Shown: piece after piece, positions 24,954 through 34,046 of the stretch
Layout of the letters: the number at the start of each line of letters is the position of its first letter
How positions within the stretch are numbered: position 1 is the first letter of the stretch
Source: Halobacterium sp. R2-5
Lineage (GTDB): Archaea; Halobacteriota; Halobacteria; Halobacteriales; Halobacteriaceae
NCBI RefSeq assembly: GCF_011734195.1
Contig: NZ_JAANTH010000002.1
Coordinates: 806,001-870,000 of the forward strand
Length of the DNA stretch: 64,000 nt
Direction: 5' to 3'
Notes under the pieces: generated by a model
Seen by the model: the letters and a program-made list of their open reading frames with translations, nothing else
Told to the model about the DNA's origin: nothing
The model's database searches: none
Program-made: the position numbers and the translations under genes

Positions 24954-27737
24954 TCAGCCGAGCGTCGCCCAGTCGACCATCCGGTCGTACAGCGGCTCCG
25001 AGCGCAGCGCCGCCTCGTCGCCGACGAGCACGAGGCTCTTCTTGGCGCGGGTGAGCGCGACGTTCACGCGCCGGTGGTCTTCGAAGATGGGGCCGTCGAG
25101 GTCGCCGGTCGCGACGAACGACACGACGACGACCTCCTTCGAGGAGCCCTGGAAGCGGTCGACGGTGTCTACGGCGACGCCGTCCGGGACGCACCGGCCG
25201 ACTTCCGCGACCTGCGCGCGGAACGGCGCGATGACGCCGATTTCAGCGGGGTCGACGCCCGCGTCGACGTACTCGCGCACGATTTCGCCGACCCGTTCTG
25301 CTTCTTCGGGGTCGACGTGCGCGTCGCCGGTGCCCGGGACGTCGTGGAACGTCACGCCGTCGCGGACGACGTTCGCCCGCGACGAGCCCCCGCTCGCGTC
25401 GCTCGCGGGGACGCCGTTCTGGACCGAACCTCCGGTTTCGACGCCGAGGTCCGCGAGCGTCTGGCCCGCGACCTCGCCCGCCGCGGGACGGAGCTGGCCG
25501 CCGTAGAACTCCGTCGAGGAGAACGCCTGGATGCGCTGGCTCATCCGGTACTGCTGGTCGAGCATCACGGACGCCTCCGGGTGGGTGTCGTGGAGGCGCT
25601 CGAACAGCGACGTCGCGAGCCGGCCGCCGGAGCGCACGACCGGCGGGAGCTGTTCGTGGTCGCCGACGAGCACGAACGTGTCGCCGCGGTTGATGGCGGC
25701 GAGCGAGTCCGGTTCCGTGAGCTGGCTCGCCTCGTCGACGAGCACCACGTCGAACTCCTGTTCGCGCATCACGCGGGAGCCGCAGGTCGCCGTCGTCGCG
25801 GCGACGACGTCGGCGGTCTGGAGCGCCCGCGCGCACTCCGCGGGATCCCCGGACTGGTTCAGCCGGAGGTCCTGCATGTCCTCGCGGACGCCCGTCGAGG
25901 TCCCGACGCGCACGATGTCCTCGTGTCCCTGCTCCCGCAGCGCTTCGAGCGCGTTGTCGACGGCGCGGTTCGTGAACGCCGACAGCAGCACGCGGTCGCC
26001 GCGGTCGACGAACTCCCGGATCAGCGTCGCGATGGTGTACGTCTTCCCGGTGCCGGGCGGGCCGTGCACGAGCGCGAAGTCCTCGGCGTTCAGCGCCTTG
26101 CTGACGGCCTCGTTCTGCGCGTCGTTGTTCTCGATGACCGTATGGTCGTCGTCCGCGAACTCGGGGCTCGCGCGGTCGAAGAGCACGTCCTTGCGGCGCG
26201 GCTCGCCCTTCAGCACGGCGTCGTGGAGCGCGGTGAGCATCCGGTCGACGCTCAGCTCCGAGGGGTAGACGTCGAGCCGCCGGAGTTCCACGGGCTCGTC
26301 GGTTGTGACGACGACGTGGTCGGGCGCGAGCGTCTCCACGCGTGCCATCTCCGCGGTCCCCGTCACGGGGTCGCCGTCGGAGGCGAGCACGCGGTCCCCC
26401 TGCCGAATCTTGGAGGCCGCCGCAGAGGGGCGCTCGGCGGTCAGCCGCCACCGGCCGTCCGGCAGCTCCTCGCGGCCCGCGGGCTCGAGGTCCACGACCG
26501 CGCGGTCGTCGTCCGCGCGCTCCTCGGCGGTCTGCTCCCAGAGCTTGCGGTACTCGTCGTGGACCGCCGCGCGCTCGCGCTCGACCGCGGCGTAGATCTC
26601 GTCGAAGTACGCGCGCTCCTCCTCGGGGAGCGGCTCGCCGAGCTGGCCGGCCTTCGACTCCTGGTCGAGGCGGCCGGACACCACCATGCAGGTGTCCTGC
26701 TCGAAGCAGTACTCGCACTTCGCGTCAGCCTCGAACCCCGTCGGCGGCTCTCCCCGGTGTTCGATGGCGGCGAGGTGGTTGCGCTGGCGGACGACGAAGT
26801 CGAGGAAGCCCTTCCCGATGGAGAACTCCTTGGCGGGCGAGAGGTCGCCGGACGCCTCGCTGCGGTCGACGGCAGCGTTCTTCGTGTACAGGAGCGTGCC
26901 GGTGTCGGCGTTCACGCCGCGGTCTTCGAGCATTAGCGCGTAGCACGCCGCCTGCACTTTGTCGTGGAAGCGCGGGTCGCGGTTCGTGTTCTTCCCCGTC
27001 TTCAGTTCGACGGGCATCCCGCGCCGGATGGCGTCGCAGCGGCCCTTGATGCCGAACGTCTCCGAGATGAGAGTGTACTCCGAGCGCCAGTCGTCGCCCG
27101 CGCGCCAGCCCTCCGCCGCCTCGTCGGCCGCAGCATCGGGCGTGCCGCCGTCGCTGGAGAAGTGGCCCTGCCGGAGCCAGCCCTCGATGGCCGAGGCGTT
27201 CGCGCGCACGTCCGCCTCGACTTCCTCGCGGTCCTTCCCGAGCAAGCCGAGTTCGAGGCCGGCCTCGTCGACGCGCTCGGCGACTGCGTCGTCGAGGTCC
27301 CGGCCGCGGAGCAGGTCGCCGAACACCTCGTGGACGATGGTCCCCTTCGTCACCGGATATTTGAGGGGGAGCCCGGAGAGCTTGTTCAGGTAGTAGAGCC
27401 GCGGACACTGCACGAACGACCGGATGTTCGTCACGTCAACGAGGAAGTCCGGCTCCACGACGACCGAGGACTCCTTGCTCGTGGAGTACTGAGTCTCGCC
27501 GTTCCACTCGTCCGCTTCGGCGTCCGTGACGAGTAGCTCCATCCCGGGGTCGAGGTAGTCGGCGGTCTCCGTCCACTTTCCCCAGAGCGTCACGCGCACG
27601 GACTCCCCGGGGTCGTCGGCGGCCGCGTCGCTGTCCGCGTTCGGCCGGACGTGGACGTCGAGGACGTCGCGGTCGCCGTACTGCGTGTTCACGGACCGCA
27701 CCTCGTCGACGTCGGTCACCTCGCCCCGTACGTTCAC
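24954..27737 (-). CDS. Dna2-like nuclease-helicase (Cas4-like domain fused to SF1 helicase)
   Basis: About 927 residues from a GTG at 27737; an ATG at 27788 would add 17 residues that look non-coding. Order: an OB-like N-terminus (1-95); a RecB/Cas4-type nuclease with iron-sulfur cysteines C111, C341, C344 and C350 and catalytic D235, E244 and K246 (CDAI ... VELKTGK); a spacer beta domain (410-490); and an SF1B helicase with Walker A GPPGTGKT at 559-566, LVDEASQLTEP, QYRM and DRFQGSSK. This is the Dna2 layout. It likely processes DNA ends or flaps in repair and replication. Confidence 0.9.
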   Translation of the reverse strand: MNVRGEVTDVDEVRSVNTQYGDRDVLDVHVRPNADSDAAADDPGESVRVTLWGKWTETADYLDPGMELLVTDAEADEWNGETQYSTSKESSVVVEPDFLVDVTNIRSFVQCPRLYYLNKLSGLPLKYPVTKGTIVHEVFGDLLRGRDLDDAVAERVDEAGLELGLLGKDREEVEADVRANASAIEGWLRQGHFSSDGGTPDAAADEAAEGWRAGDDWRSEYTLISETFGIKGRCDAIRRGMPVELKTGKNTNRDPRFHDKVQAACYALMLEDRGVNADTGTLLYTKNAAVDRSEASGDLSPAKEFSIGKGFLDFVVRQRNHLAAIEHRGEPPTGFEADAKCEYCFEQDTCMVVSGRLDQESKAGQLGEPLPEEERAYFDEIYAAVERERAAVHDEYRKLWEQTAEERADDDRAVVDLEPAGREELPDGRWRLTAERPSAAASKIRQGDRVLASDGDPVTGTAEMARVETLAPDHVVVTTDEPVELRRLDVYPSELSVDRMLTALHDAVLKGEPRRKDVLFDRASPEFADDDHTVIENNDAQNEAVSKALNAEDFALVHGPPGTGKTYTIATLIREFVDRGDRVLLSAFTNRAVDNALEALREQGHEDIVRVGTSTGVREDMQDLRLNQSGDPAECARALQTADVVAATTATCGSRVMREQEFDVVLVDEASQLTEPDSLAAINRGDTFVLVGDHEQLPPVVRSGGRLATSLFERLHDTHPEASVMLDQQYRMSQRIQAFSSTEFYGGQLRPAAGEVAGQTLADLGVETGGSVQNGVPASDASGGSSRANVVRDGVTFHDVPGTGDAHVDPEEAERVGEIVREYVDAGVDPAEIGVIAPFRAQVAEVGRCVPDGVAVDTVDRFQGSSKEVVVVSFVATGDLDGPIFEDHRRVNVALTRAKKSLVLVGDEAALRSEPLYDRMVDWATLG

Positions 27738-27834
27738 GGGAGACGTGTGGAGCGCACCGCGAAAAACACTGTCGCTCGCCGCGGCCATCCGGACATTCGG
27801 TACGTTCTTTCCCGTCACCTGTGAACGCGTAGTC

Positions 27835-28119
27835 ATGAGCGACGACGGCGACGACACCGTGCGCGTGTGGCTGGTCGAGCGCACGTACTCCGACGACGAA
27901 CAGAACATCATCATCCTCACGTACGCCACGCCGGACGGCGAGCAGTACTTCCGGAAGGAGCGCGCGCTCACCAGCTTCTCGGACGTCCGGGACACGACCG
28001 CGGCCGTCGACGCCGACGCGGGCAACCTCGGGCAGACCGGCGACCCCGAACTCGAAGCACAGTACGCCGCTGAAGCCCAGCGGATGCGCGAAGAGCACGA
28101 CCCCGACGACGTCATCTGA
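27835..28119 (+). CDS. Conserved haloarchaeal small acidic protein
   Basis: A 94-residue acidic protein: a beta-rich first half (TVRVWLVERTY, NIIILTYATPDG, QYFRKERALTSF) and a helical second half ending EEHDPDDVI. It has no membrane segment or Cys pair and no family I can name. The strands resemble a small OB- or ubiquitin-like fold. It is divergent from the nuclease-helicase gene with about 100 bases between, so both promoters share that gap. Good codon bias and an ATG start make it a real gene. Confidence 0.75.
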   Translation: MSDDGDDTVRVWLVERTYSDDEQNIIILTYATPDGEQYFRKERALTSFSDVRDTTAAVDADAGNLGQTGDPELEAQYAAEAQRMREEHDPDDVI

Positions 28120-28132
28120 ACCGGCGTCGGCG

Positions 28133-29431
28133 TCAGTCGTCGGCAGGGGCCGCCCGCTCGCTCCCTACTTCGACCCAGACGCCGTCGCCGAGGTCGAGCG
28201 CGTCGTTCCACTTCCCGACGACCGTCGACACCGCGAGGTCGCCGGTGACGTTGTTCATCGTGGCGATGCGGCCGAGAATCGGGTCGACGCCCGCGACGAA
28301 CCCGACGACTTCCAGCGGCAGCCCGACCTGGTTCAGGACGACGGTCAGCATCACGAGGCCGGCGCCCGGCACGCCCGCGGTGCCGATGCTGATGAGGACG
28401 GCGACCACGAGCACGAGCACCTGCTCGGCCGGCGCGAGCGGCACCCCGACCACGTTCGCGGCGAAGACGACGGTGATGGCTTGCCGGATCGCCGCGCCGT
28501 CCATGTTCGCGGTGGCGCCGACGGGGAGCGCGAACGAGTACACGCGCTCGGAGATTCGGAGGTCCTCCTCGGCGTTGCGCATCGTCACGGGGAGCGTGCC
28601 GCTGGACGACCGGGTGGCGAACGCGGTGAGCATCGCGTCCTTCGCGCCCGAGAGGAACGAGAGCGGGGAGACGCCGACGACCAGCCGCATCAGCACGAAC
28701 AGGTACGTGAACGCGATGTGGACGACCACGGCGATCGCCACCGCGAGCACGAGCTCGCCGAGCGAGGAGAACACGCCGACGCCCTCCGTGCCGATACCCG
28801 CGGCCATCAGCGCGAACACGCCGACGACGCCGAACTCGAGGACGCCGCGGACGACGACGAACATCGCCTCCGCGCCGACCTCGAACGCCTCGAACACGGA
28901 GTCGACGGTGTCCGAGAGGTCGTCGTCCCGGGCGCGGACGTACGTCAGCGCGATGCCGAAGACGATGACGAAGAAGACGGTCGCGAGGAGGTTGCCGTCG
29001 GCCATCGCCGCGACGGGGTTGTTCGGGACGATGCCGAGGACCACGTCGGTCAGCGACGGCGGCGCCTGCGACTGCGCCTCGCCGCCCGTGAACTCGACGC
29101 CGCGGCCGGGCTGGAGGACGTTCGCGACGGCCAGCCCGATGAGTCCCGCGAGGGTGGTGGTGACGGCGTACAGGCCGACGGTCACGCCGCCGATTCGCCC
29201 GAGTCGTGCGGGCGACAGCTGGCGTATCCCCGTCAGGAGCGTGAACACGATGATGGGGACGACGAGCATGTTGAGCAGCCGCAGGAAGAGGTCGCCGAGC
29301 GGCTGCACCACTACCATCCGCTCCCCGAACGCGACGCCCGCCGCGGAGCCGACCACGAACGCGACGAAGATGCGCGCGATGAGCGGAATCGAACGGTACC
29401 GGTGCCACGCAGTGCTAACGAGTCCGGTCAT
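28133..29431 (-). CDS. Dicarboxylate/amino-acid:cation symporter (DAACS family)
   Basis: A 432-residue transporter with eight helices and two hairpin loops. Family signatures are intact: the serine-rich ATRSSSGTLPVT of HP1 (about residue 280), TANMDGAAI (helix 7, around 320), GTAGVPGAG (HP2) and MNNVTGDLAVS (helix 8). These residues bind sodium and the substrate carboxylate in GltPh and DctA. It should take up glutamate, aspartate or C4-dicarboxylates with sodium, the natural coupling ion in brine. It converges on the small acidic protein gene 13 bases away and is divergent from the PLP enzyme. Confidence 0.92.
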   Translation of the reverse strand: MTGLVSTAWHRYRSIPLIARIFVAFVVGSAAGVAFGERMVVVQPLGDLFLRLLNMLVVPIIVFTLLTGIRQLSPARLGRIGGVTVGLYAVTTTLAGLIGLAVANVLQPGRGVEFTGGEAQSQAPPSLTDVVLGIVPNNPVAAMADGNLLATVFFVIVFGIALTYVRARDDDLSDTVDSVFEAFEVGAEAMFVVVRGVLEFGVVGVFALMAAGIGTEGVGVFSSLGELVLAVAIAVVVHIAFTYLFVLMRLVVGVSPLSFLSGAKDAMLTAFATRSSSGTLPVTMRNAEEDLRISERVYSFALPVGATANMDGAAIRQAITVVFAANVVGVPLAPAEQVLVLVVAVLISIGTAGVPGAGLVMLTVVLNQVGLPLEVVGFVAGVDPILGRIATMNNVTGDLAVSTVVGKWNDALDLGDGVWVEVGSERAAPADD

Positions 29432-29611
29432 ACCAGCCGCGAGACGCCCCACTGTCAAAAGGGGGCGACTTCGAGCCCATTTCTGCGGGCATCTGGGAGG
29501 GGCGCCAGCCGACGCGTCGCAGACACCGGCAATCAGTTCCGGTTTCTGGCCGGGGGAGCGCCGGTCCGCCCAACGGACAGACCTAACTCGCGGGCGGCCG
29601 ACGCTCCGAGC

Positions 29612-30775
29612 ATGAGCGACGACAGCGACGAGCACTTCGAGACGCGGGCCATCCACGCCGGGCAGGAGCCCGACGAGGAGACGGGCGCGCTGATGACGCC
29701 CATCTACGCGAACTCCACGTACGAGCAGGACGCGCCCGGCGACCACCGCGGCTACGAGTACAGTCGGACCGGGAACCCCACGCGGACCGACCTCGAAGCC
29801 AACCTCGCGAGCCTCGAAGGCGGGGAGTACGGCCGGTGTTTCTCCTCGGGGATGGGCGCCATCAACACCGTCCTGAACCTCCTCGAAGCCGGCGACCACG
29901 TCGTCGCGGGCAACGACGTCTACGGCGGCACGCACCGCATCTTCACGCAGGTCTACGAGGAGTACGACCTCGAATTCGACTTCGTGGACACCACCGACCA
30001 CGACGAGGTCCGGGCGGCGATGCGGGACTCCACCGCACTCGTCTGGGTGGAGACGCCGACGAACCCCCTGATGAACGTCAACGACATCGACGCGCTCGCG
30101 GACGTCGCCCACGACTACGACGCGCTGTGCGCCGTCGACAACACGTTCGCGACGCCGTACCTCCAGCGCCCGCTCGAACACGGCGCCGATATCGTCTGTC
30201 ACAGCCTCACGAAGTACCTCGGCGGGCACTCCGACCTCGTCGCCGGCGCGCTCGTCACGGACGACGAGGACCTCGACGAGCGCCTCGCGTTCTACCAGAA
30301 CTCCGTCGGCGCGACCCCGAGCCCGTTCGACTGCTTCCTCGTGCTGCGCGGGACGAAGAGCCTCGGCGTGCGCATGGACCGCCACTGCGCGAACGCCCAG
30401 GAGCTCGCCGAGTGGCTGGACGCCCACGACCGCGTCGAGCACGTCTTCTATCCCGGGCTGGAGAGCCACCCGGACCACGACCTCGCGGCCGAGCAGATGG
30501 ACGACTTCGGCGGGATGCTCTCCTTCGAGCTGGACGCCAGCCTCGACGAGGCCAGCGAGTTCGTCGCCGAGACGGAGGTGTTCACGCTCGCGGAGTCGCT
30601 GGGCGGCGTCGAGTCGCTCATCGAGCAGCCCGCGGCGATGACCCACGCCGCCATCCCCAGAGAAGAACGCGAGGCCGCGGGCCTGACGGACCCGCTCATC
30701 CGCGCGAGCATCGGCATCGAGCACGTCGACGACCTGAAAGCCGACCTCCAGCAGGCGCTGGACGCCGTCCTCTAG
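29612..30775 (+). CDS. Cystathionine gamma-synthase/lyase-family PLP enzyme
   Basis: A 387-residue Cys/Met-metabolism enzyme. The phosphate-binding motif YSRTGNPT is at 50-57, SSGMGAI at 78-84, and the Schiff-base lysine is K201 in HSLTKYLGGHSD. The C-terminal ESLGGVESLIEQPA and TDPLIRASIGIEH are typical. It could make cystathionine from an acyl-homoserine, or cleave cystathionine to cysteine, or act on homocysteine/methionine; sequence alone does not separate these. It stands as a single gene between the symporter and a lipoprotein. Confidence 0.92.
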   Translation: MSDDSDEHFETRAIHAGQEPDEETGALMTPIYANSTYEQDAPGDHRGYEYSRTGNPTRTDLEANLASLEGGEYGRCFSSGMGAINTVLNLLEAGDHVVAGNDVYGGTHRIFTQVYEEYDLEFDFVDTTDHDEVRAAMRDSTALVWVETPTNPLMNVNDIDALADVAHDYDALCAVDNTFATPYLQRPLEHGADIVCHSLTKYLGGHSDLVAGALVTDDEDLDERLAFYQNSVGATPSPFDCFLVLRGTKSLGVRMDRHCANAQELAEWLDAHDRVEHVFYPGLESHPDHDLAAEQMDDFGGMLSFELDASLDEASEFVAETEVFTLAESLGGVESLIEQPAAMTHAAIPREEREAAGLTDPLIRASIGIEHVDDLKADLQQALDAVL

Positions 30776-30864
30776 CGCCTCGGGCGAACACGCTCGAACC
30801 GAGCACTCAAGTCGTTCTTTGAGCGCCGAGAAAGCGTTTAACGAGCCCGTCCGTCTGGCCCCGT

Positions 30865-31518
30865 ATGAAGCGACGGACGTACCTCGCCGCGCTGTCGGCC
30901 GCAGCGGTCGCTGGCTGTACCGGTGCTCCCGTGACCGGCGGCGGTGACGGCGAGACGACGGCCGGTCCCACCACGACGACAAAGTCCCGGACGTCCAACG
31001 GGCCGACGACCGGCGACAGAACGACGAACGAACGCCCGTGGTTCCGGTACGCCATCGACGGCGTTCGCACCGCCGACGCTCCCTTGGAGGAGGTCACGAT
31101 GGACGCCCGGGTAACGCGTGAGTTCTCGGTCGACCACCCTGCGAGGCTCGAAGTCTCGTTCACGAACACTGCCGACGAGGAACGGACGTTCGTGTTCGGA
31201 TCGCTCGTCCCGTGGGACGGCCTCTGGGGCCAGCACCAGTCGGCGGACGCGACGATGCTCCTGGCGCCGGACGACGGCGTCGTGCCGGACGGAACGTCCG
31301 ACGACTGTTGGCAGGCCACCGACGGCGTTGCTCTCCCCGAGGTGATGCGCGAGGAGACAGTCGACCCAGGCGCGACCGTCCGCGGGGAGTTTGCCGTACT
31401 CGCCGCCCACGACAGCGACCAGTGCCACCCACACGGCACCTACCGGTTCGAGAAGGACAACTACCTGGAGAGCGGCTGGTGGTTCGAACTGGACCTCGTA
31501 CCGCTCGTCGAGGGCTGA
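30865..31518 (+). CDS. Secreted lipoprotein with beta-domain
   Basis: A 217-residue protein with N-terminal Met-Lys-Arg-Arg, a hydrophobic stretch and lipobox Ala-Val-Ala-Gly-Cys at about residues 14-18, so it is likely exported by Tat and lipid-anchored. A Thr/Gly-rich linker runs to about residue 55. The rest is beta-rich: ARLEVSFTNTADEERTF resembles one strand pair of an immunoglobulin-like or intracellular-proteinase-inhibitor-type fold, and two Cys (about 150 and 192) could pair. A GTTTAACGAG box lies about 30 bases before the ATG. Function unknown. Confidence 0.8.
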   Translation: MKRRTYLAALSAAAVAGCTGAPVTGGGDGETTAGPTTTTKSRTSNGPTTGDRTTNERPWFRYAIDGVRTADAPLEEVTMDARVTREFSVDHPARLEVSFTNTADEERTFVFGSLVPWDGLWGQHQSADATMLLAPDDGVVPDGTSDDCWQATDGVALPEVMREETVDPGATVRGEFAVLAAHDSDQCHPHGTYRFEKDNYLESGWWFELDLVPLVEG

Positions 31519-31686
31519 GCGCATCTAGCGGACGAAAAAACGACTACGAGCATTCGGCGCGCGTGCGGTTCGGACGAACCCGAGCGCGCCGATTCACTGC
31601 GCGAGCGTAGCGATCGCAGGCCGACGAGCGACTAAGCGCCGAAGCGCGCTGGAACGGGGAGTGCTCTTTCCGCAAGTTTTTGCCCG

Positions 31687-31707
31687 AGCGAGACCGGAGG
31701 TCTCGCT
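31687..31707. terminator. Hairpin between convergent genes
   Basis: AGCGAGACC-GGA-GGTCTCGCT forms a perfect 9-base-pair stem with a 3-base loop in the 264-base gap between the convergent lipoprotein and EF-1 beta genes. A T-run (AAGTTTTTGCCC) lies just to the left, on the exit side for minus-strand transcription. The remainder of the gap has only short GC-rich repeats; no gene seen. Confidence 0.4.
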
Positions 31708-31782
31708 GGCCGTGCGAACGGGCGTTTCGCGCCCCTGAGCAGACGAGGGCGGCCGCAGGCGCCCCGCAGCGCAAAAAAGTGC

Positions 31783-32049
31783 CTAGATGCGACCGACTTC
31801 TTCGACGGCGACGCTCTCGACGTCGTCGACGTTGGAGAAGGCCTCCTCGACGGCTTCCGTGCCGCCCGCGTCGTCGGGGACGATGACGGTGGTGAGGAGC
31901 GCGGTGAGGCCGAACGCGACTTCCTCGGTCTCGACGCCGTTGATCTTCGCGCCCTCGGGGAGGGACTCCGAGAGACGGGACTCGAGGTCGTCGAGGTCGA
32001 CGTCGGGGCTCTGCGGCATGACCTTGAGGACGGCGGCGACCTTCCCCAT
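31783..32049 (-). CDS. ef1b: Elongation factor 1-beta (aEF-1B)
   Basis: An 88-residue protein matching archaeal EF-1 beta: [20 protein letters not shown] at the start, the [16 protein letters not shown] centre and an acidic [19 protein letters not shown] end. It is the nucleotide exchange factor for aEF1A, restoring the GTP form during translation. The ATG lies only 2 bases after the stop of the zinc micro-protein gene, so the two are co-transcribed with the zinc protein first. This pairing is recurrent in haloarchaea. Confidence 0.95.
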   Translation of the reverse strand: MGKVAAVLKVMPQSPDVDLDDLESRLSESLPEGAKINGVETEEVAFGLTALLTTVIVPDDAGGTEAVEEAFSNVDDVESVAVEEVGRI

Positions 32050-32051
32050 TG

Positions 32052-32231
32052 TTAGGGCCCCCGGAACCCGCAGTCGGGGCACTCGTAGAGGTTGCTCTGC
32101 TTGCGGCACTTCGCGCAGCGGTAGATCTGCTGACCGCAGTCCGGGCACTTGAACGCGGCGGCGGTGGTGCCGGAGATGTTGATGCCACAGGACACGCACT
32201 TGCGCGCCCGTTTGGCTTCGGATTCGCTCAT
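32052..32231 (-). CDS. Zinc-finger micro-protein, HVO_2753 type
   Basis: A 59-residue protein with four CxxC knuckles: CVSC near residue 12, CPDC near 29, CAKC near 39 and CPDC near 51, enough for two zinc sites. Length and spacing match the Haloferax volcanii HVO_2753 family, a small zinc protein studied by NMR and genetics and linked to biofilm/swarming phenotypes. The shortest ATG (32231) gives the family start MSESE. It precedes EF-1 beta by 2 bases. The coupling with a translation factor suggests a ribosome or RNA role, which is inference. Confidence 0.88.
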   Translation of the reverse strand: MSESEAKRARKCVSCGINISGTTAAAFKCPDCGQQIYRCAKCRKQSNLYECPDCGFRGP

Positions 32232-32291
32232 ACACCGTCTTGCGCCCGCACGCGGTTTAACCATTTTCTTTCGGCGGCGCCGGCCGGAACC

Positions 32292-32855
32292 CTAGCTCCC
32301 GGGGAGGATGTCGCCGAGCGCGGCGCCGATGGCCATCGGGAGGACCGCGACGGAGACGGTGGCGACGGCGAGCGCCGGGTCGGTCCACGCGACGCGGCCC
32401 CACGCGGTCAGCAGGAGGGTGGCGGTGACGGTGGACGCCGCGAGGACGCCGACGAGCCGTCGGGGAATCACGCCGAAGAACGGGTCGGCGACGCGGACGT
32501 CCTGGAACTCCGCGACGTACAGGAGGCCGTAGACGATGGCGACGATGGCGGCGGCGTTCGCGGCGAGTAGCGGGAGGTGGCCGGCGAGGAACTCGCCGGC
32601 TTCGTTGGTGCCGCCTTCGACGGCCATCGGGATGCCGAACAGGAGGCTGCCGAGCGCGGCTTCCGCGAGGTCGTTGGCGTCGAACCCGTAGATGACGCGG
32701 CCGAACGTGCCGTCGGGCTGCATGTCGGTGGCGAGCTCCTTCACCTCGCGGAGCTGTGCGCGGGCCTCGTCGTCGTCGACGTGGTCGTCGAGGTCTTCGA
32801 GCTCGTCGAAGAGGTCCGAGAAGTTCTTCCGGTCCTCTGCGGGCGGAGCGCTCAT
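32292..32855 (-). CDS. DUF2391-type integral membrane protein
   Basis: A 187-residue protein with an acidic cytoplasmic N-terminus (about 1-60, including a Glu/Asp helix LFDELEDLDDHVDDDEA) followed by about four membrane helices. The first helix region reads AALGSLLFGIPMAVEGG, the pattern of DUF2391/TIGR02587-like proteins, whose function is unknown. The ATG at 32855 starts before the acidic region; longer readings enter the divergent DUF2196 promoter. The upstream gap to that gene is only 71 bases, so the promoters overlap. Confidence 0.72.
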   Translation of the reverse strand: MSAPPAEDRKNFSDLFDELEDLDDHVDDDEARAQLREVKELATDMQPDGTFGRVIYGFDANDLAEAALGSLLFGIPMAVEGGTNEAGEFLAGHLPLLAANAAAIVAIVYGLLYVAEFQDVRVADPFFGVIPRRLVGVLAASTVTATLLLTAWGRVAWTDPALAVATVSVAVLPMAIGAALGDILPGS

Positions 32856-32926
32856 GGACGGACGGAACCCCGCCGGCACCATAAACGGCCAGCACTGTCT
32901 GGAGCCGCGAGCGCGACCAGTCGAGT

Positions 32927-33148
32927 ATGTCCGAGGAACCACCGGAGTACCCCGACCCGGACGAGCTCAAGAAGGGACTGCACGTGTTCATCGAGCAGGG
33001 CCACGGGAAGGCGCCGGTCGAGGGCGACATCGACGCAGTGCTCGGCGAGGCGGACCCGAAGGGGGAGCGCGTGAAACTGAAGTCGGGCACGGAGGGCGTC
33101 GTCCGGCGCATCGAGCCGAGCGGGGGCGGCGGCCCGCAGCCGACGTAG
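32927..33148 (+). CDS. DUF2196 (YwbE-like) small protein
   Basis: A 73-residue protein with a KOW/YwbE-type beta core: LKKGLHVFIEQGHGK, then AVLGEADPKGERVKLKSGTEGVVRRI. Such proteins resemble small SH3-like RNA-binding modules, but their function is not known. It lies just before the box C/D RNP genes on the same strand, 64 bases away, which hints weakly at an RNA role. Confidence 0.8.
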   Translation: MSEEPPEYPDPDELKKGLHVFIEQGHGKAPVEGDIDAVLGEADPKGERVKLKSGTEGVVRRIEPSGGGGPQPT

Positions 33149-33212
33149 TCGACCAGCGGAGCGCGGACGCCGACCGCGTGGGTTTAACCCGGCGCGGCGG
33201 GTACGCTGGCAC

Positions 33213-34046
33213 ATGACCGAACAGGGGTGGTTCGCCGCCGCGGAGGCCGGCGACGCCGACGCGATGGGCGAGGCCGTCCGCGAGGGCGAGGCGGACGCGC
33301 CCGCGGACTGGCCGGAGCGAGCGGTCGACGCGGGGTTCGCCGCGGACACCGACGAGTACTACGACTTGCTGCACGAGGCGACGCTCGCGGGGACGCGAGC
33401 GGCCGTCCGGGAGCGCGAGGGCGCCGACGACCAGCAGCTGATTCACGCGGTCCGGGCGGCCGCGGACCTCGCTGACGCCGCGAACGAGCTCGCCGAGCGC
33501 GGCACGGAGTGGGCGGGCAGCGTCTTCGATGACGTGGACAGCGGCGTCGAGGGCGCGCGAGCGGTCGCGGAGCGCGAGCCCGAGACCATCACCGAGGAGC
33601 GCGCGGTCGCGCTCTGCGAGCGCGTCGCGGACCTCGCCGATGAGCGGGACGCGGTCCGCGAGTACGTCGAGCAGCAGGCGCCGACGGTGGCGCCGACCCT
33701 CTCGAACCTCGCGGGCGCGATGCTCGCGGCGCGCCTGATCGCGCTCGCGGGCGGGCTGGAGAACCTCGCGAAGCAGCCCAGCGGGACGGTGCAGGTGCTC
33801 GGCGCCGAGGACGCGCTGTTCGCGCACCTCCGCGGGCACGCCTCGTCGCCGAAACACGGCGCCATCTACACGCACGACTACGTGCGGAACACCCACCCCG
33901 AGCACCGGGGGTCGGCGGCACGCGCGCTCGCCGGGAAGCTCTCCATCGCCGCGCGCATCGACCACTACTCGGGAGACCTGCGGCCCGAACTGGCCGAGGA
34001 GCTGGACGAGCGAATCGAGCGCATCCGCGCTCGTGATACGGAATGA
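33213..34046 (+). CDS. nop5: Nop5/Nop56-58 family box C/D RNP scaffold protein
   Basis: A 277-residue archaeal Nop5. The N-terminal part is acidic and divergent; residues 85-180 form the coiled-coil region, and the C-terminal Nop domain carries TLSNLAGAMLAARLIALAGGLENLA and PSGTVQVLGAEDALF, then PKHGAIYTHDYV. It bridges the guide RNA-L7Ae complex to fibrillarin to direct 2'-O-methylation. Its stop overlaps the flpA start by 4 bases, the usual archaeal arrangement. Confidence 0.95.
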   Translation: MTEQGWFAAAEAGDADAMGEAVREGEADAPADWPERAVDAGFAADTDEYYDLLHEATLAGTRAAVREREGADDQQLIHAVRAAADLADAANELAERGTEWAGSVFDDVDSGVEGARAVAEREPETITEERAVALCERVADLADERDAVREYVEQQAPTVAPTLSNLAGAMLAARLIALAGGLENLAKQPSGTVQVLGAEDALFAHLRGHASSPKHGAIYTHDYVRNTHPEHRGSAARALAGKLSIAARIDHYSGDLRPELAEELDERIERIRARDTE

